Source: Hyphomicrobiales bacterium
GTDB taxonomy: Bacteria; Pseudomonadota; Alphaproteobacteria; Rhizobiales; Beijerinckiaceae
Direction: 5' to 3'
Assembly: GCA_019247795.1 (NCBI GenBank)
Contig: JAFBAK010000105.1
Coordinates: 1-58,353 of the forward strand
DNA length: 58,353 bases
Numbering within the stretch: the stretch's first letter is position 1; each line of letters begins with the position of its first letter. Both the position numbers and the translations under genes were made by a program. Below the pieces are notes generated by a model. That model saw only the letters and a list, made by a program, of their open reading frames with translations, had not been told where the DNA came from and did no database searches. Positions 1 through 8,446 of this stretch are shown in pieces.

Positions 1-1
1 C

Positions 2-211
2 ATTGCGTTCGGAGGCCTCGGGGTCGCAGGTGGATGGTGGCTCCACTGGCGCAAAGGCTTGGCGAGCTGCAAAACAGGCGCCCTCTGCGCGGTGATGACG
101 CGATCGCGCGCGACGACGATAATGCTTTGCCTGGCCACGCTGATGGTGGTCGTGGCCACGGTGTGGGATTTCATCGAGCCCGCGCTTCTGCGCCTGATGG
201 GGATAGGTTGA
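2..211 (+). CDS. MerT-like membrane transport protein, C-terminal fragment (5' end outside window)
   Basis: An open frame runs in from the left edge and ends with TGA at 209-211. The 69 visible residues contain a glycine-rich hydrophobic stretch, a basic loop with two cysteines (KGLASCKTGALCAV), and a hydrophobic segment (TIMLCLATLMVVVATVW) before the C-terminus. A Cys-containing loop followed by a last membrane helix resembles the end of MerT-family mercuric transporters. The stop overlaps the ATG of the next gene (TGATG), so the two are translationally coupled. That neighbour belongs to a family often found next to MerT-like transporters, which supports the guess. Only the C-terminus is visible, so the family assignment is tentative. 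Confidence 0.55.
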   Translation: MAFGGLGVAGGWWLHWRKGLASCKTGALCAVMTRSRATTIMLCLATLMVVVATVWDFIEPALLRLMGIG

Positions 212-441
212 TGCAAATTCATTCGACGATCACCTGCCCGGATTGCGGTCACCGAGTCAGGGAGGCAATGCCGGTCGACGCCTGCCAGTTCTTCTATGAG
301 TGCAAGGGATGCCGCGTGCTGCTGCGGCCAAAGAGCGGTGATTGCTGCGTATTCTGCTCTTATGGAGACGTGCCTTGTCCTCCCGTCCAGGAAGCAAGAG
401 CGGGCGGAGCCGCCGCGAGCTGCTGCGCACCGGCGAGGTGA
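211..441 (+). CDS. GDCCVxC domain-containing (seleno)protein family
   Basis: A 76-residue cysteine-rich protein. It has an N-terminal CPDCG pair, then CKGC, then the family signature SGDCCVFCSYGDVPCPP near residues 44-60 and a CC close to the C-terminus. This is the small GDCCVxC family, some members of which carry selenocysteine at one signature position; here all positions are ordinary TGC/TGT Cys codons. The start is the ATG overlapping the stop of the upstream MerT-like gene. A longer frame from position 34 exists but runs through the coding sequence of that upstream gene. Likely a metal- or thiol-handling partner of the transporter; its biochemical role is not established. Confidence 0.82.
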   Translation: MQIHSTITCPDCGHRVREAMPVDACQFFYECKGCRVLLRPKSGDCCVFCSYGDVPCPPVQEARAGGAAASCCAPAR

Positions 442-452
442 AGGCGGTTAGC

Positions 453-1424
453 TCAAGCCGTGTCATTCGCTTTCCATGCGCTGGCCTGATCGAGGCGCTC
501 GATCGCGGCCGCGTTCAGCTTGAGGCGTGTCGCCTTGGCGAGCTCGCCGAATTGCGCCACGCTCGTCGCGCTCGCGATCGGCGAGGTGACGCTTGGGCGC
601 GCCATGAGCCAAGCGAGCGCCACCTGGGCCGGCGTCGCCTTCAGCTCGGACGCGACCGCGTCGAGCGCGGATAAAATCGCAAGCCCACGCTCGTTGAGAT
701 AGGTGTTGCCGACGCGTTGCCCGCGAGCCCGACCCTCCACATCCGCCTTGCTTCGATATTTGCCGGTGAGAAACCCTGCAGCGAGCGAATAATAGTTGAT
801 GACGCTGACGCCTTTGGCGAGGCAGAGAGGTTCAAGCTCCTTCTCGAACACCTCGCGATCGTAAAGGTTGTAGAGCGGCTGCAAGGTCTCGTAACGCGGA
901 AGGCCTCTCTTCTCGGCGAGCTCCAGCGCCTCTGCGAGGCGAGTCGCGCCGAAATTCGAAGCGCCGACGGCGCGGACCTTCCCGGCCTTGATGAGCTCGG
1001 CGTAGCAGGAGAGCGTCTCCTCTTGGGGCGTCCCTGTGTCATCGACATGGGATTGGTAAAGGTCGATGTAATCGGTCTGCAAGCGACGGAGCGATGCTTC
1101 GACGGCTTGCCGGATATAGGCCTTGGAGAGGCCCTTCTTTCCTTCCCCCATATCCCAACCGACCTTGGTCGCGATCACGACCTTCTTGCGATTGCCGCGC
1201 GCCTTCATCCAGCGGCCGATGATCGTTTCGGATTCCCCGCCCTTATGTCCTGGAACCCAGATCGAGTAGCAGTCAGCGGTATCGATGAAATTGAAGCCTT
1301 CCGCCACGAAGGCGTCGAGCAAGGCAAAGGAGGTCGCCTCGTCGGCCGTCCATCCGAACACATTCCCGCCGAAGCACAGCGGCGACACCATGATCTCCGT
1401 CCGTCCGAGCCGCCGCATCGTCAT
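453..1424 (-). CDS. aldo/keto reductase
   Basis: A 323-residue NAD(P)H-dependent oxidoreductase of the AKR superfamily (TIM barrel). It begins MTMRRLGRTEIMVSPLCFGGN and shows the catalytic tetrad in its usual places: Asp and Tyr in FIDTADCYS, Lys in IATKVGWD, His in YQSHVDD. Family-typical segments AVGASNFG, LQPLYNL and the C-terminal cofactor-site region (SPIASATSVAQ) are present. The start was placed at 1424 because GAGGA lies about six bases upstream; an open frame continues 12 codons further. It is last in a long run of minus-strand genes, about 115 bp after a methyltransferase. The substrate cannot be inferred. Confidence 0.9.
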   Translation of the reverse strand: MTMRRLGRTEIMVSPLCFGGNVFGWTADEATSFALLDAFVAEGFNFIDTADCYSIWVPGHKGGESETIIGRWMKARGNRKKVVIATKVGWDMGEGKKGLSKAYIRQAVEASLRRLQTDYIDLYQSHVDDTGTPQEETLSCYAELIKAGKVRAVGASNFGATRLAEALELAEKRGLPRYETLQPLYNLYDREVFEKELEPLCLAKGVSVINYYSLAAGFLTGKYRSKADVEGRARGQRVGNTYLNERGLAILSALDAVASELKATPAQVALAWLMARPSVTSPIASATSVAQFGELAKATRLKLNAAAIERLDQASAWKANDTA

Positions 1425-1539
1425 GACCGTCCTCACATGCATCGAAGGTTCAGGGAGCAAAGGAATTCATCCGCTCCCTCTTGTGCACAAGCGGAAAGGC
1501 AACACAAGACCATGGCGAAAGGGACAGAACTTCGAGGGG

Positions 1540-2370
1540 TCAGGCGGTGATGGGTGCGTCGTTACCACCCCTTCTCCCGATTCCCTTGAAGAACGTGTAG
1601 CAGAACACGCCGTCCGGCTCGGCCGTCCTCTCGAGGCCACGGATCCCCGCGTCAAAGATTTCAGGCGCGATGAGGCCAGCCTTGATCGCCGGCTCGCGAA
1701 CGCCTTCGATCATGGCGGTGAAGGTCTTCCTGGTGAAGCCATCGATCAGGTCGGGCCGGCTGCCATCGACATAGACCATGCGTGGTGAGACCCGAACGCC
1801 TTGCAGACCGGCCTCGAGCATGAGCGGGTAGAGCTGTCGGCCGATGAGCGCATTGCCTCCGCCGAGCCGCTGAAGCTCGACCTGGCATTTGATCGCCGCA
1901 TGCGCGGCCTCGCTGTCCGGATGAAAATAGGTCGACCCATGGTCGCCTTCGATCACAGTCATGGTGCCGCCTTTCCTCAGGGTCCGGTTGAGGATCGCCA
2001 ACGCGGCGGCCGGGCTCGGCAGGTGCTCCAACAGAAAGCACACGAAGATGTGGTCGAAGGATTCGGGTGCGAAAGGCAGGTCGAAGACGTCCGCTTGCTG
2101 AAAACGCACATTGGTGATTCCCGCAACCTTTGTCGCGGCTTCGGCGGCCGCGATCGAATCTGAGAAAATATCGATTGAGGTGAAGAAGGCGTCGGGGCTT
2201 CGTTGTGCCAATGTGACCGTCTGTGCGCCAACCCCACAACCAGCCTCGAGAACCTGACTCCCTGCCGGATATCGGGTATCGCCGTGCAGGATTTCGACCA
2301 GTGTTCCGGCCTGATCCTGCAGGCGCTCATGTTCGCGTTCGCGATAACCGTGGACGTAAGCTCCGCTCAT
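1540..2370 (-). CDS. class I SAM-dependent methyltransferase
   Basis: 276 residues. The glycine-rich AdoMet-binding motif I is clear (QVLEAGCGVGAQTVTLA), followed by an acidic motif after strand 2 (FTSIDIFSDS), QADVFDLPF, and motif IV/post-I FDHIFVCFLLEHLPSP, as in UbiE/COQ5-like small-molecule methyltransferases. The start at 2370 (MSGAYVHGYRERE) has AGAGAGG four bases upstream; a longer in-frame ATG at 2403 adds eleven basic residues without a better ribosome site. It lies between the GMC small-subunit gene and the aldo/keto reductase on the same strand. The methyl acceptor is unknown. Confidence 0.88.
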   Translation of the reverse strand: MSGAYVHGYREREHERLQDQAGTLVEILHGDTRYPAGSQVLEAGCGVGAQTVTLAQRSPDAFFTSIDIFSDSIAAAEAATKVAGITNVRFQQADVFDLPFAPESFDHIFVCFLLEHLPSPAAALAILNRTLRKGGTMTVIEGDHGSTYFHPDSEAAHAAIKCQVELQRLGGGNALIGRQLYPLMLEAGLQGVRVSPRMVYVDGSRPDLIDGFTRKTFTAMIEGVREPAIKAGLIAPEIFDAGIRGLERTAEPDGVFCYTFFKGIGRRGGNDAPITA

Positions 2371-2447
2371 GCCGCCTCTCTTGCGTCGCGGATGAAACGA
2401 CATTCCGCAATGGCAACGCGCTCAAGATTTGCCGGTCGCGCACAAAA

Positions 2448-2882
2448 TCAAGAGGCGGGGCGCCAAATCGCTCCGCGGGCGCGGACCGCCTCGAGACGCT
2501 TCAACGTCGCTTCATCGGCCTCGGGGATTTTATGCCCGAGCGGCTGGGCCGCGCCTTCGCGCCAACCCATCGCTGCTAGGACGATCGGCGCCTCGTAATA
2601 ATGCTGGAGGAGGTTGGAGACGATGGCTCGAAAAATTTCGAACCTTTCTTTCTCGACATTCGCAAGCACCGCGGTTTGCGCGGCGAGGGAAGCGCGCCTG
2701 AATGCCTCCTCGCCGCCCGCGCGCTCCGCAATCAAACGAAGCACAGCATCTTCCTCGGCATTCCTCGGCTCGAGGGTGACGCCTGCCTGCGATCCGCTTG
2801 GCAACGGCGAAGCGGCGCAAGAGGCCTCATCCTCTCCCGGCAGAATGGTGTCGACGACCGCCTCAAAGAAAAGGTTGGTCAT
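2448..2882 (-). CDS. GMC dehydrogenase small subunit (gluconate 2-dehydrogenase subunit 3-like)
   Basis: 144 residues, starting MTNLFFEAVVDTILPGEDEAS. The phrase VVDTILPGEDE and the later Tyr/Trp-rich ending (LLQHYYEAPIVLAAMGW) resemble the small subunit of membrane-bound GMC sugar or alcohol dehydrogenases, which partners the FAD subunit. Its ATG overlaps the TGA of the GMC gene (ATGA), strong support for a heteromer. Usual family members carry a Tat signal that exports the folded complex; none is visible here, so the pair is probably cytoplasmic. No cytochrome c subunit gene is adjacent. Confidence 0.72.
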   Translation of the reverse strand: MTNLFFEAVVDTILPGEDEASCAASPLPSGSQAGVTLEPRNAEEDAVLRLIAERAGGEEAFRRASLAAQTAVLANVEKERFEIFRAIVSNLLQHYYEAPIVLAAMGWREGAAQPLGHKIPEADEATLKRLEAVRARGAIWRPAS

Positions 2883-4453
2883 GCGAGACACCGCGCGAGA
2901 TCATCGGCGATCTTCAGCGCCACGGCGCCGATTGTCGAACCGGGATTGACTGCACCCACCGTCGGAAAGAGGCTCCCGTCCGCGACGATGAGGTCGGCCA
3001 CGGCATGGACCCTTCCGCTCCCATCGGCGACCGAAGTTCGAGGGTCATCGCCCATCCGCGCCGTGCCGAGGAGGTGCCACCCGGTCAAGGGCGCGAGCGG
3101 TATCCGCACTGTCCGATGAGCGCCGGCGGCCCGCAACATTTCCTCGGCGCGGTCGAGCCCGAATTCGAGCGAACGGCGCGTGTGCTCCGAGATGCGGTAT
3201 TCGAGTTTCACGCCCGGCAAGCCGTCGGCCTCCACATGGTCCGCGAGCGTCACGCGATTATGTGCTTCGGGAAGGTCCTCGTTGCACACGAGCACGGCCA
3301 CCGAATGGCGGAATTCCTCACGCAGCCATTGCTGCGCGGGACCGCCCCAAGGGATATCGAGCCGCGTGGCCTGCAAGAGGAGGGCGTTTTCGCGTGCGAC
3401 CTGAAGGTGTACGCCGCGCTTGAACCCGCGACGCTCATCCGTCTCGTAGAATTCATGGCTGTAGATGGCGCATCCGACAGGACCCACGGGGCCGTCGAGC
3501 TCCTCCGCGAACAGACCTCGCGCATATGCCGCGCCATGGAACATGAGGTTCTTTCCGAGCGCCGGGCTCTCGACCCCGGATGCGAGGAGCAAGCGCGGCG
3601 TGCCGATGCCGTTCCCGCCGACGACGACGATCCGCGCGGGTTGAAAGACATCGTGCCCGCTTGCGTCCCGATAGCGGATGCCGCGCGCGTGTCCGGCCTC
3701 GATGACGACCTGCTGCACTACGCAATGCGTGCGCAGCTCGACACCGTTCGCGAGCGCCTTCGGCCAGTAGGTGAGATCGGTCGAGGATTTCGCGCCGGTC
3801 ACGCAGCCGGTGAGACAGGGCCCACAATGATTGCATCCGGCTCTGCCCGCATGAGGGCGCGAATTGATTGCCGCGTCGACCGGCCACCAATGCCAGCCGA
3901 GCGCATCGAAGCCGCGCGCCGCCGCCATGCCCAAACGCCCGAGCGCGACGGGAGGCATGACGCGCTCGGGTTTCGGAGGATAGGCGGGATCGCCGGCGAG
4001 CCCCGATACGCCGCATTCCGCATCATTGAGATCGTAGTAAGGTTCGAGGTCGGTGTAGGTAAACGGCCAGTCGTCTCCAACGCCGTCGAGACTGCGTGTG
4101 CGAAAATCCGACGGGTGCAGCCTTGGAAAATGCGCTGCCCAGGCGATCGTCGAGCCGCCCACCCCGTTCCACATGAGCGGCTTGAAATCGGAGCGCGTGT
4201 CATCGATAGGGTAATCGGCGGATGGCGATTTCTTTCCGGATTTCAGCCGAAGATTGGGTGAGGTCGCCCATTCGTTCAAGACCGCACGTTGCCAGTCCGG
4301 ACGCAAGGCCGGCATCGCCGAGCGGTCCGGGAAGCCGCCCCTTTCGACGCAGATGATGCGCAGATCCGGCCTTTGCTGCGATAAACGCCAGGCAAAAGCG
4401 GCACCCCCGAAGCCGGCGCCGACGATTGCGATGTCGACAAGTTCAAGACGCAT
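2879..4453 (-). CDS. GMC family FAD-dependent oxidoreductase (gluconate dehydrogenase large subunit-like)
   Basis: 524 residues. The N-terminal dinucleotide-binding motif is DIAIVGAGFGGAAFA (residues 7-21), with the GMC signature GVGGSTIAWAAHFPR near 97-111. C-terminal GMC features are GWHLLGTARMGDDP and VADGSLFPTVGAVNPGSTIGA, supplying the catalytic His and Asn. Residues 207-217 read CNHCGPCLTGC, four cysteines where FAD-dependent dehydrogenases with an iron-sulfur cluster carry theirs, suggesting electrons leave through a cluster rather than to O2. It overlaps the small-subunit gene. Substrate, probably a sugar, alcohol or hydroxyacid, is unknown. Confidence 0.88.
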   Translation of the reverse strand: MRLELVDIAIVGAGFGGAAFAWRLSQQRPDLRIICVERGGFPDRSAMPALRPDWQRAVLNEWATSPNLRLKSGKKSPSADYPIDDTRSDFKPLMWNGVGGSTIAWAAHFPRLHPSDFRTRSLDGVGDDWPFTYTDLEPYYDLNDAECGVSGLAGDPAYPPKPERVMPPVALGRLGMAAARGFDALGWHWWPVDAAINSRPHAGRAGCNHCGPCLTGCVTGAKSSTDLTYWPKALANGVELRTHCVVQQVVIEAGHARGIRYRDASGHDVFQPARIVVVGGNGIGTPRLLLASGVESPALGKNLMFHGAAYARGLFAEELDGPVGPVGCAIYSHEFYETDERRGFKRGVHLQVARENALLLQATRLDIPWGGPAQQWLREEFRHSVAVLVCNEDLPEAHNRVTLADHVEADGLPGVKLEYRISEHTRRSLEFGLDRAEEMLRAAGAHRTVRIPLAPLTGWHLLGTARMGDDPRTSVADGSGRVHAVADLIVADGSLFPTVGAVNPGSTIGAVALKIADDLARCLA

Positions 4454-4527
4454 GGAAAGGTGCTCGCATCATCGTACCGAAGGCAAGGGCTCGACCATGA
4501 GAAAATGCCGTGCGCTCGAATCCAGGT

Positions 4528-6753
4528 TCACGAGACTTGCGCCTTCAAGGTCGAAGAGGCGCACCCTGTGACGGCGCTTGAAGTTTTGGAAGTCACTTCT
4601 TCACGATTGATGACGGGATCAAACGGGTTTCCCGCAACGAGAAGGGCATCGACCACCGCGACCTCGCCGCTGACTTCCCGGAGGAGCACGGGGTTGAGGT
4701 CGCATTCAGCGATGTGCTCGTGCAGATCGAGCGCGAGGCGAGAGAGGTTCGCCAATAGCTTTGCGAGCTCGGCGATGTTCGTCCTTGCGACGAGATTACG
4801 GTAGCCGCCGAGGAGAGCCCCAAGCCTGGTGCGACGGATCATCCCGCTTGCCTCGGCGCGCGAGAGCGGACTCAAGCCCACGGCACGGTCGGCCTCGAGC
4901 TCGACGAGGGTACCACCAGTGCCGACGAGCACGAGTGCCCCGAATGGCGGGGCCGCGAGGAAGCCCGCCATGGCTTCGATGCGCTGCGTGAGCGCCGGCT
5001 GCAGCTCGAACCCTTCGATATGCGCGTCCGGCCGCGCCTCGCTGACCCTTTTCGAAATGCGCTCGAGCGCCTGGCGCAGCATCTTCGGATTTTGGATGCC
5101 GAGCTCCACGCCGCCGATGTCCGAACGATGTGGAATATCGGGCGAAGCGATCTTGACGACCAGCGGATAGCCGATCCTCGCCGCTTCCTCCTCCGCTTCC
5201 TTTCCGGAGCGCACCAGAGCCGAGCCCACGAGAGGAATGTCGTACTCCGTGAGGATGCGAGCCGTGAGCTCCGCGGGAAGCGCTCCGGAACGACCGGCAA
5301 GCTCGCGCGCGATCCAAGCGGCCGCCCCTTTCCGCCGAATACGGCCGCGTCCCGACGGTCGGTCTTTCGCGGTTTTCAGCGCTTGCGCCTGGATGCCGAG
5401 GTTTCGCATCGCGACGAGACCGTTGCGCAAGCCGCGCAAGACAGGAACCCCGTAGGGCGTCAATAGCTCGGCAATTTTGGGATGCGTGTTCTCGGAGGTC
5501 GGCGACAAGAGCACGACGGGCTTTGCCGTCTTCTCCCCATGACGGCCATACGACTCGATACGTGGCAGGTAGTTCCCGAGCATGGTCGGCGTAAGCGTCC
5601 CCTGTGCATCCTGAATGAAAACGACAGCGTCGACTTCGGCATCCTCGACGATGGCGTCGATCGCTTCGGCATCCTGCTCCACCGTGTGATGCACCGTCGC
5701 GCCGAGGTCGAGCGGATTGCGTCCGCTCGAACCAGGCTGTGCCGCCTTGACGCGTGCCGTCGTCGCCTCGCTCCAGGCCGCGATCGGAATCTTCAGTTGC
5801 GCCGCAAGATCACAGGCGAGCGCTGTCTCGCCTCCCGAAATTCCGACGATGCCGAGGCGGCTGCCGAGGCGCGTCGCGAGGCGGGACGCAAAGCATTCGA
5901 GCGTCGCGACCATCTCGTCATAATCGGCGACTGTCGGCACGCCGCAGCGGGTGAAGAAGCACTCATAAGCATCGTTTCGGCTGATGAGCGCGCCGGTATG
6001 GGCCTGAACCGCCAAGGCCCCGACATCGGAGGAACCAACCTTCAGCGCGACGACGGCCTTGCCGGCCACGTGAAGGCTCGCGACCGCTCTCGCAAAGTCT
6101 GCCGGATCCTTGATCTGCTCGAGCACGATACCGATGACGGAAGTCTCCTCGTCGCCTGCGAGCCAGCGCATATAGTCGGGGGCGGTCACCTGGAACTCGC
6201 TGCCCATGGTGACGACCTTCGAGAAGCCGACATTGGTGGAATTCATCAACGAGATGGCGGCCGAACCGGATTGCGCGATGAGCGCCACTTTGCCCCTTTG
6301 CACCTTCTCGGTGATCGTTGAAGGATAGAGCGGGAGCTGATCCGAGACGTTGATCAGGCCCATGCAGTTCGGGCCGTGGATCATCATGGCGCTCGTGCCG
6401 GCGAAATGGCGAAAGGCACTCTCCTCCGCAAGCGAGAAGCCGTTGGTGAAGACCATCGCGGAACGCACGCCCGCGCGGTTGAGCTCTGCGAGCGACGCGG
6501 TGACACCCGGCGCCGGGATGGCGACGACGGCGAGGTCTGTGTCGCGGGGGAGCCGTTCGATGGCGGAGGCCGCGGACAGGCCGTCCACCGCCTCGGCGGT
6601 CGGGTGGATCGGAATGATCCGCCCGCGATACCCCGATTTCTGCAGGTTCTGGATGACCCCATTGCCTTGTGTTCGGCGATTGGCGGAGGCGCCGAGCACG
6701 GCCACGCTGCGCGGCTGCACGAGAGGGGTGACGTCGCGTTGCCGGTCGATCAT
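4528..6753 (-). CDS. NDP-forming acyl-CoA synthetase (acetate--CoA ligase family)
   Basis: 741 residues with the fused alpha-beta layout of ADP-forming acyl-CoA synthetases. An N-terminal CoA-binding domain (SVAVLGASANRRTQGNGV) is followed by the succinyl-CoA-ligase-like domain holding the expected phosphohistidine in AVQAHTGAL (His252), then GISGGETALACD, then a C-terminal ATP-grasp domain (YPLVVKIASPDIPHRSDIGGVELG, VLVGTGG, ECDLNPVLL). The enzyme interconverts an acyl-CoA and ADP/Pi with an organic acid, CoA and ATP. It starts three bases after the stop of the peptide-binding protein gene, so it belongs to the same minus-strand operon as the importer. Acyl substrate unknown. Confidence 0.9.
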   Translation of the reverse strand: MIDRQRDVTPLVQPRSVAVLGASANRRTQGNGVIQNLQKSGYRGRIIPIHPTAEAVDGLSAASAIERLPRDTDLAVVAIPAPGVTASLAELNRAGVRSAMVFTNGFSLAEESAFRHFAGTSAMMIHGPNCMGLINVSDQLPLYPSTITEKVQRGKVALIAQSGSAAISLMNSTNVGFSKVVTMGSEFQVTAPDYMRWLAGDEETSVIGIVLEQIKDPADFARAVASLHVAGKAVVALKVGSSDVGALAVQAHTGALISRNDAYECFFTRCGVPTVADYDEMVATLECFASRLATRLGSRLGIVGISGGETALACDLAAQLKIPIAAWSEATTARVKAAQPGSSGRNPLDLGATVHHTVEQDAEAIDAIVEDAEVDAVVFIQDAQGTLTPTMLGNYLPRIESYGRHGEKTAKPVVLLSPTSENTHPKIAELLTPYGVPVLRGLRNGLVAMRNLGIQAQALKTAKDRPSGRGRIRRKGAAAWIARELAGRSGALPAELTARILTEYDIPLVGSALVRSGKEAEEEAARIGYPLVVKIASPDIPHRSDIGGVELGIQNPKMLRQALERISKRVSEARPDAHIEGFELQPALTQRIEAMAGFLAAPPFGALVLVGTGGTLVELEADRAVGLSPLSRAEASGMIRRTRLGALLGGYRNLVARTNIAELAKLLANLSRLALDLHEHIAECDLNPVLLREVSGEVAVVDALLVAGNPFDPVINREEVTSKTSSAVTGCASSTLKAQVS

Positions 6754-6756
6754 GAT

Positions 6757-8418
6757 TTATCGCGCATCCTCGGGTAGCCACGCCTCCGCCCAGTTCGGAT
6801 GCTCGTTGAAGGCGATGTCGAACTGGGCGTCGAGATTCTTGAATTTCGTTGCGACCGCGTTGTAGGTCGGCGCATTGGTCAGCGTGATCTCGTTGAGATC
6901 GCGCGCCACGATCTCTTCATACTGCTTGTAGAGCGCGCGCCTTTGCGGGGTCGGCGAGGCACCGGCCTCGGCGGCAATGCGGTCGAGCTCGCGATTACAA
7001 TAGCCCGTCGGATTGGTGTAGGGTACATGCGCGTCATTGCAGATGAAACTGCGATCGACGCCCAAGGTCGGGTCGGATCTCCCGGTGAGCGAGATCAATG
7101 AAATGTCGAAATCGTTCTTCCGATAGACCTTGTCGAGCCAGATCTGCGAGTCGAGCCCGGCAAGCCTCACATCGACGCCGACCTCCTTCCATTGCGCCGC
7201 GAGGCTTTTGGCGATCGCATCGAAGGGCGACGTCGCGATGTAGGTGAGCTCGACGGAAAAACGCTTGCCGTCCTGCATCTTGTATCCGGCCTCGTCGAGG
7301 AGGGCGGCGGCCTTCTGCGGGTCGAAGGGGTAGAGCTTGTCATAATTGACCGACGGATCGTTGAGCTCCTTGAATTGCTCAGGAATGGCGCTCGTCGCGG
7401 GGAAAGCGAGCCCGCGATACGCGTCCGCATTGATGCGGTTGCGGTCGGTCGCGAGGAAGAGTGCCTGCCGCACCTTGACATCGCTCATTGGCTGACGGCG
7501 CATGTTGAAATCAAGCGAGGAACGCTCGGGCGCGTTGATCTCGATCTTGATCACCTTGATCTTGCCGTTCTTGGCGGCCTCTTGCGCGCGCTGGATTTGC
7601 GAGAAGTCGAGTTGAACCCAATCGACCTCGCCCTGGATCAACGCGTTCAGCAATTGCTGCGCGTTGGGGATCAAGGCGACGAGCACTTTATCGAGATAGG
7701 GCTTCGGCTGATCCCAGTAATAAGGATTGCGCACGAAGCTGAGCGAGCGGCCCTGCTCCCAGGATTCGAACATGAAAGGCCCGAGACCGACGGGCTTTCG
7801 GTTGGCTGGATTCGTGGGAATGTCCGTGCCCTCATAGATGTGCTTCGGCATCAAGGGAAAGTTCTCCTTGTCGAAGAGATCGAGCGCCGCGGCGAGCGGT
7901 TGCGAGAGCGCGATGACGACGGTCGCATCATCAGGCGCTTCGACCTTCGTGATGAGAGGCACGATCTTCGAAAGATAGGTGTTGTATTTCGCGAATTGCG
8001 TCAGCGTGAAAACCACATCGGCTGAGGAGAAGGGCTGCCCATCGGACCATTTCAGGCCTTTGCGCAGATTGAACGTGTAGGTCTTGCCGTCGTCCGATAC
8101 GGTCCAACTCGTCGCGACATGCGGAACACGCTTGCCGGCGCCATCACGCGCCATCAATCCGTCCGCCCAGATATCGGCGATGTAGAGGGCAGGCGACAAT
8201 GAGGTGAGCTCGGTGTTGAGGATGGAAAGCCCTGCCGGATCCATGGCGATGACCACGCTGCCACCGGGCTTGGGCGTCTCGGCCGAGCGCGCCGACATCC
8301 ACCCGCCGCCGAGCAGAAGGGATACGACAGCGAGGCTTCGTGCGAAGGCTCGGCCCGGAAAAGCTCTGCGCCCGATCGTCAGGCTCGATGGGTGCCGGCT
8401 TACGTGGTGCGAAAACAT
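6757..8418 (-). CDS. ABC transporter substrate-binding protein, family 5 (DppA/OppA type)
   Basis: 553 residues. The N-terminus (GRRAFPGRAFARSLAVVSLLLGGGW...RSAETPKPGG) is an export signal. The body has family-5 binding protein landmarks: YTFNLRKGLKWSDGQPFSSADVVFTL, PVGLGPFMFESWEQG, VRNPYYWDQPKPYLDKV, and DVKVRQALFLATDRNRI. It would bind a peptide-like or other small ligand in the periplasm and deliver it to the permeases encoded upstream. GGGAGGAA precedes the ATG at a good distance. Unusually, the binding-protein gene follows rather than precedes the membrane and ATPase genes. Ligand unknown; family members bind peptides, nickel, opines or sugars. Confidence 0.92.
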   Translation of the reverse strand: MFSHHVSRHPSSLTIGRRAFPGRAFARSLAVVSLLLGGGWMSARSAETPKPGGSVVIAMDPAGLSILNTELTSLSPALYIADIWADGLMARDGAGKRVPHVATSWTVSDDGKTYTFNLRKGLKWSDGQPFSSADVVFTLTQFAKYNTYLSKIVPLITKVEAPDDATVVIALSQPLAAALDLFDKENFPLMPKHIYEGTDIPTNPANRKPVGLGPFMFESWEQGRSLSFVRNPYYWDQPKPYLDKVLVALIPNAQQLLNALIQGEVDWVQLDFSQIQRAQEAAKNGKIKVIKIEINAPERSSLDFNMRRQPMSDVKVRQALFLATDRNRINADAYRGLAFPATSAIPEQFKELNDPSVNYDKLYPFDPQKAAALLDEAGYKMQDGKRFSVELTYIATSPFDAIAKSLAAQWKEVGVDVRLAGLDSQIWLDKVYRKNDFDISLISLTGRSDPTLGVDRSFICNDAHVPYTNPTGYCNRELDRIAAEAGASPTPQRRALYKQYEEIVARDLNEITLTNAPTYNAVATKFKNLDAQFDIAFNEHPNWAEAWLPEDAR

Positions 8419-8446
8419 GGCATTCCTCCCTGCTGACCCCCGAATT

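Noticed and set aside
2798-4261. Long plus-strand open frame (487 codons) opposite the GMC gene
   Set aside because: Antisense to a gene with clear domain motifs; the translation is low-complexity Arg/Ala-rich, with no ribosome site or recognisable motif, as expected in GC-rich DNA.
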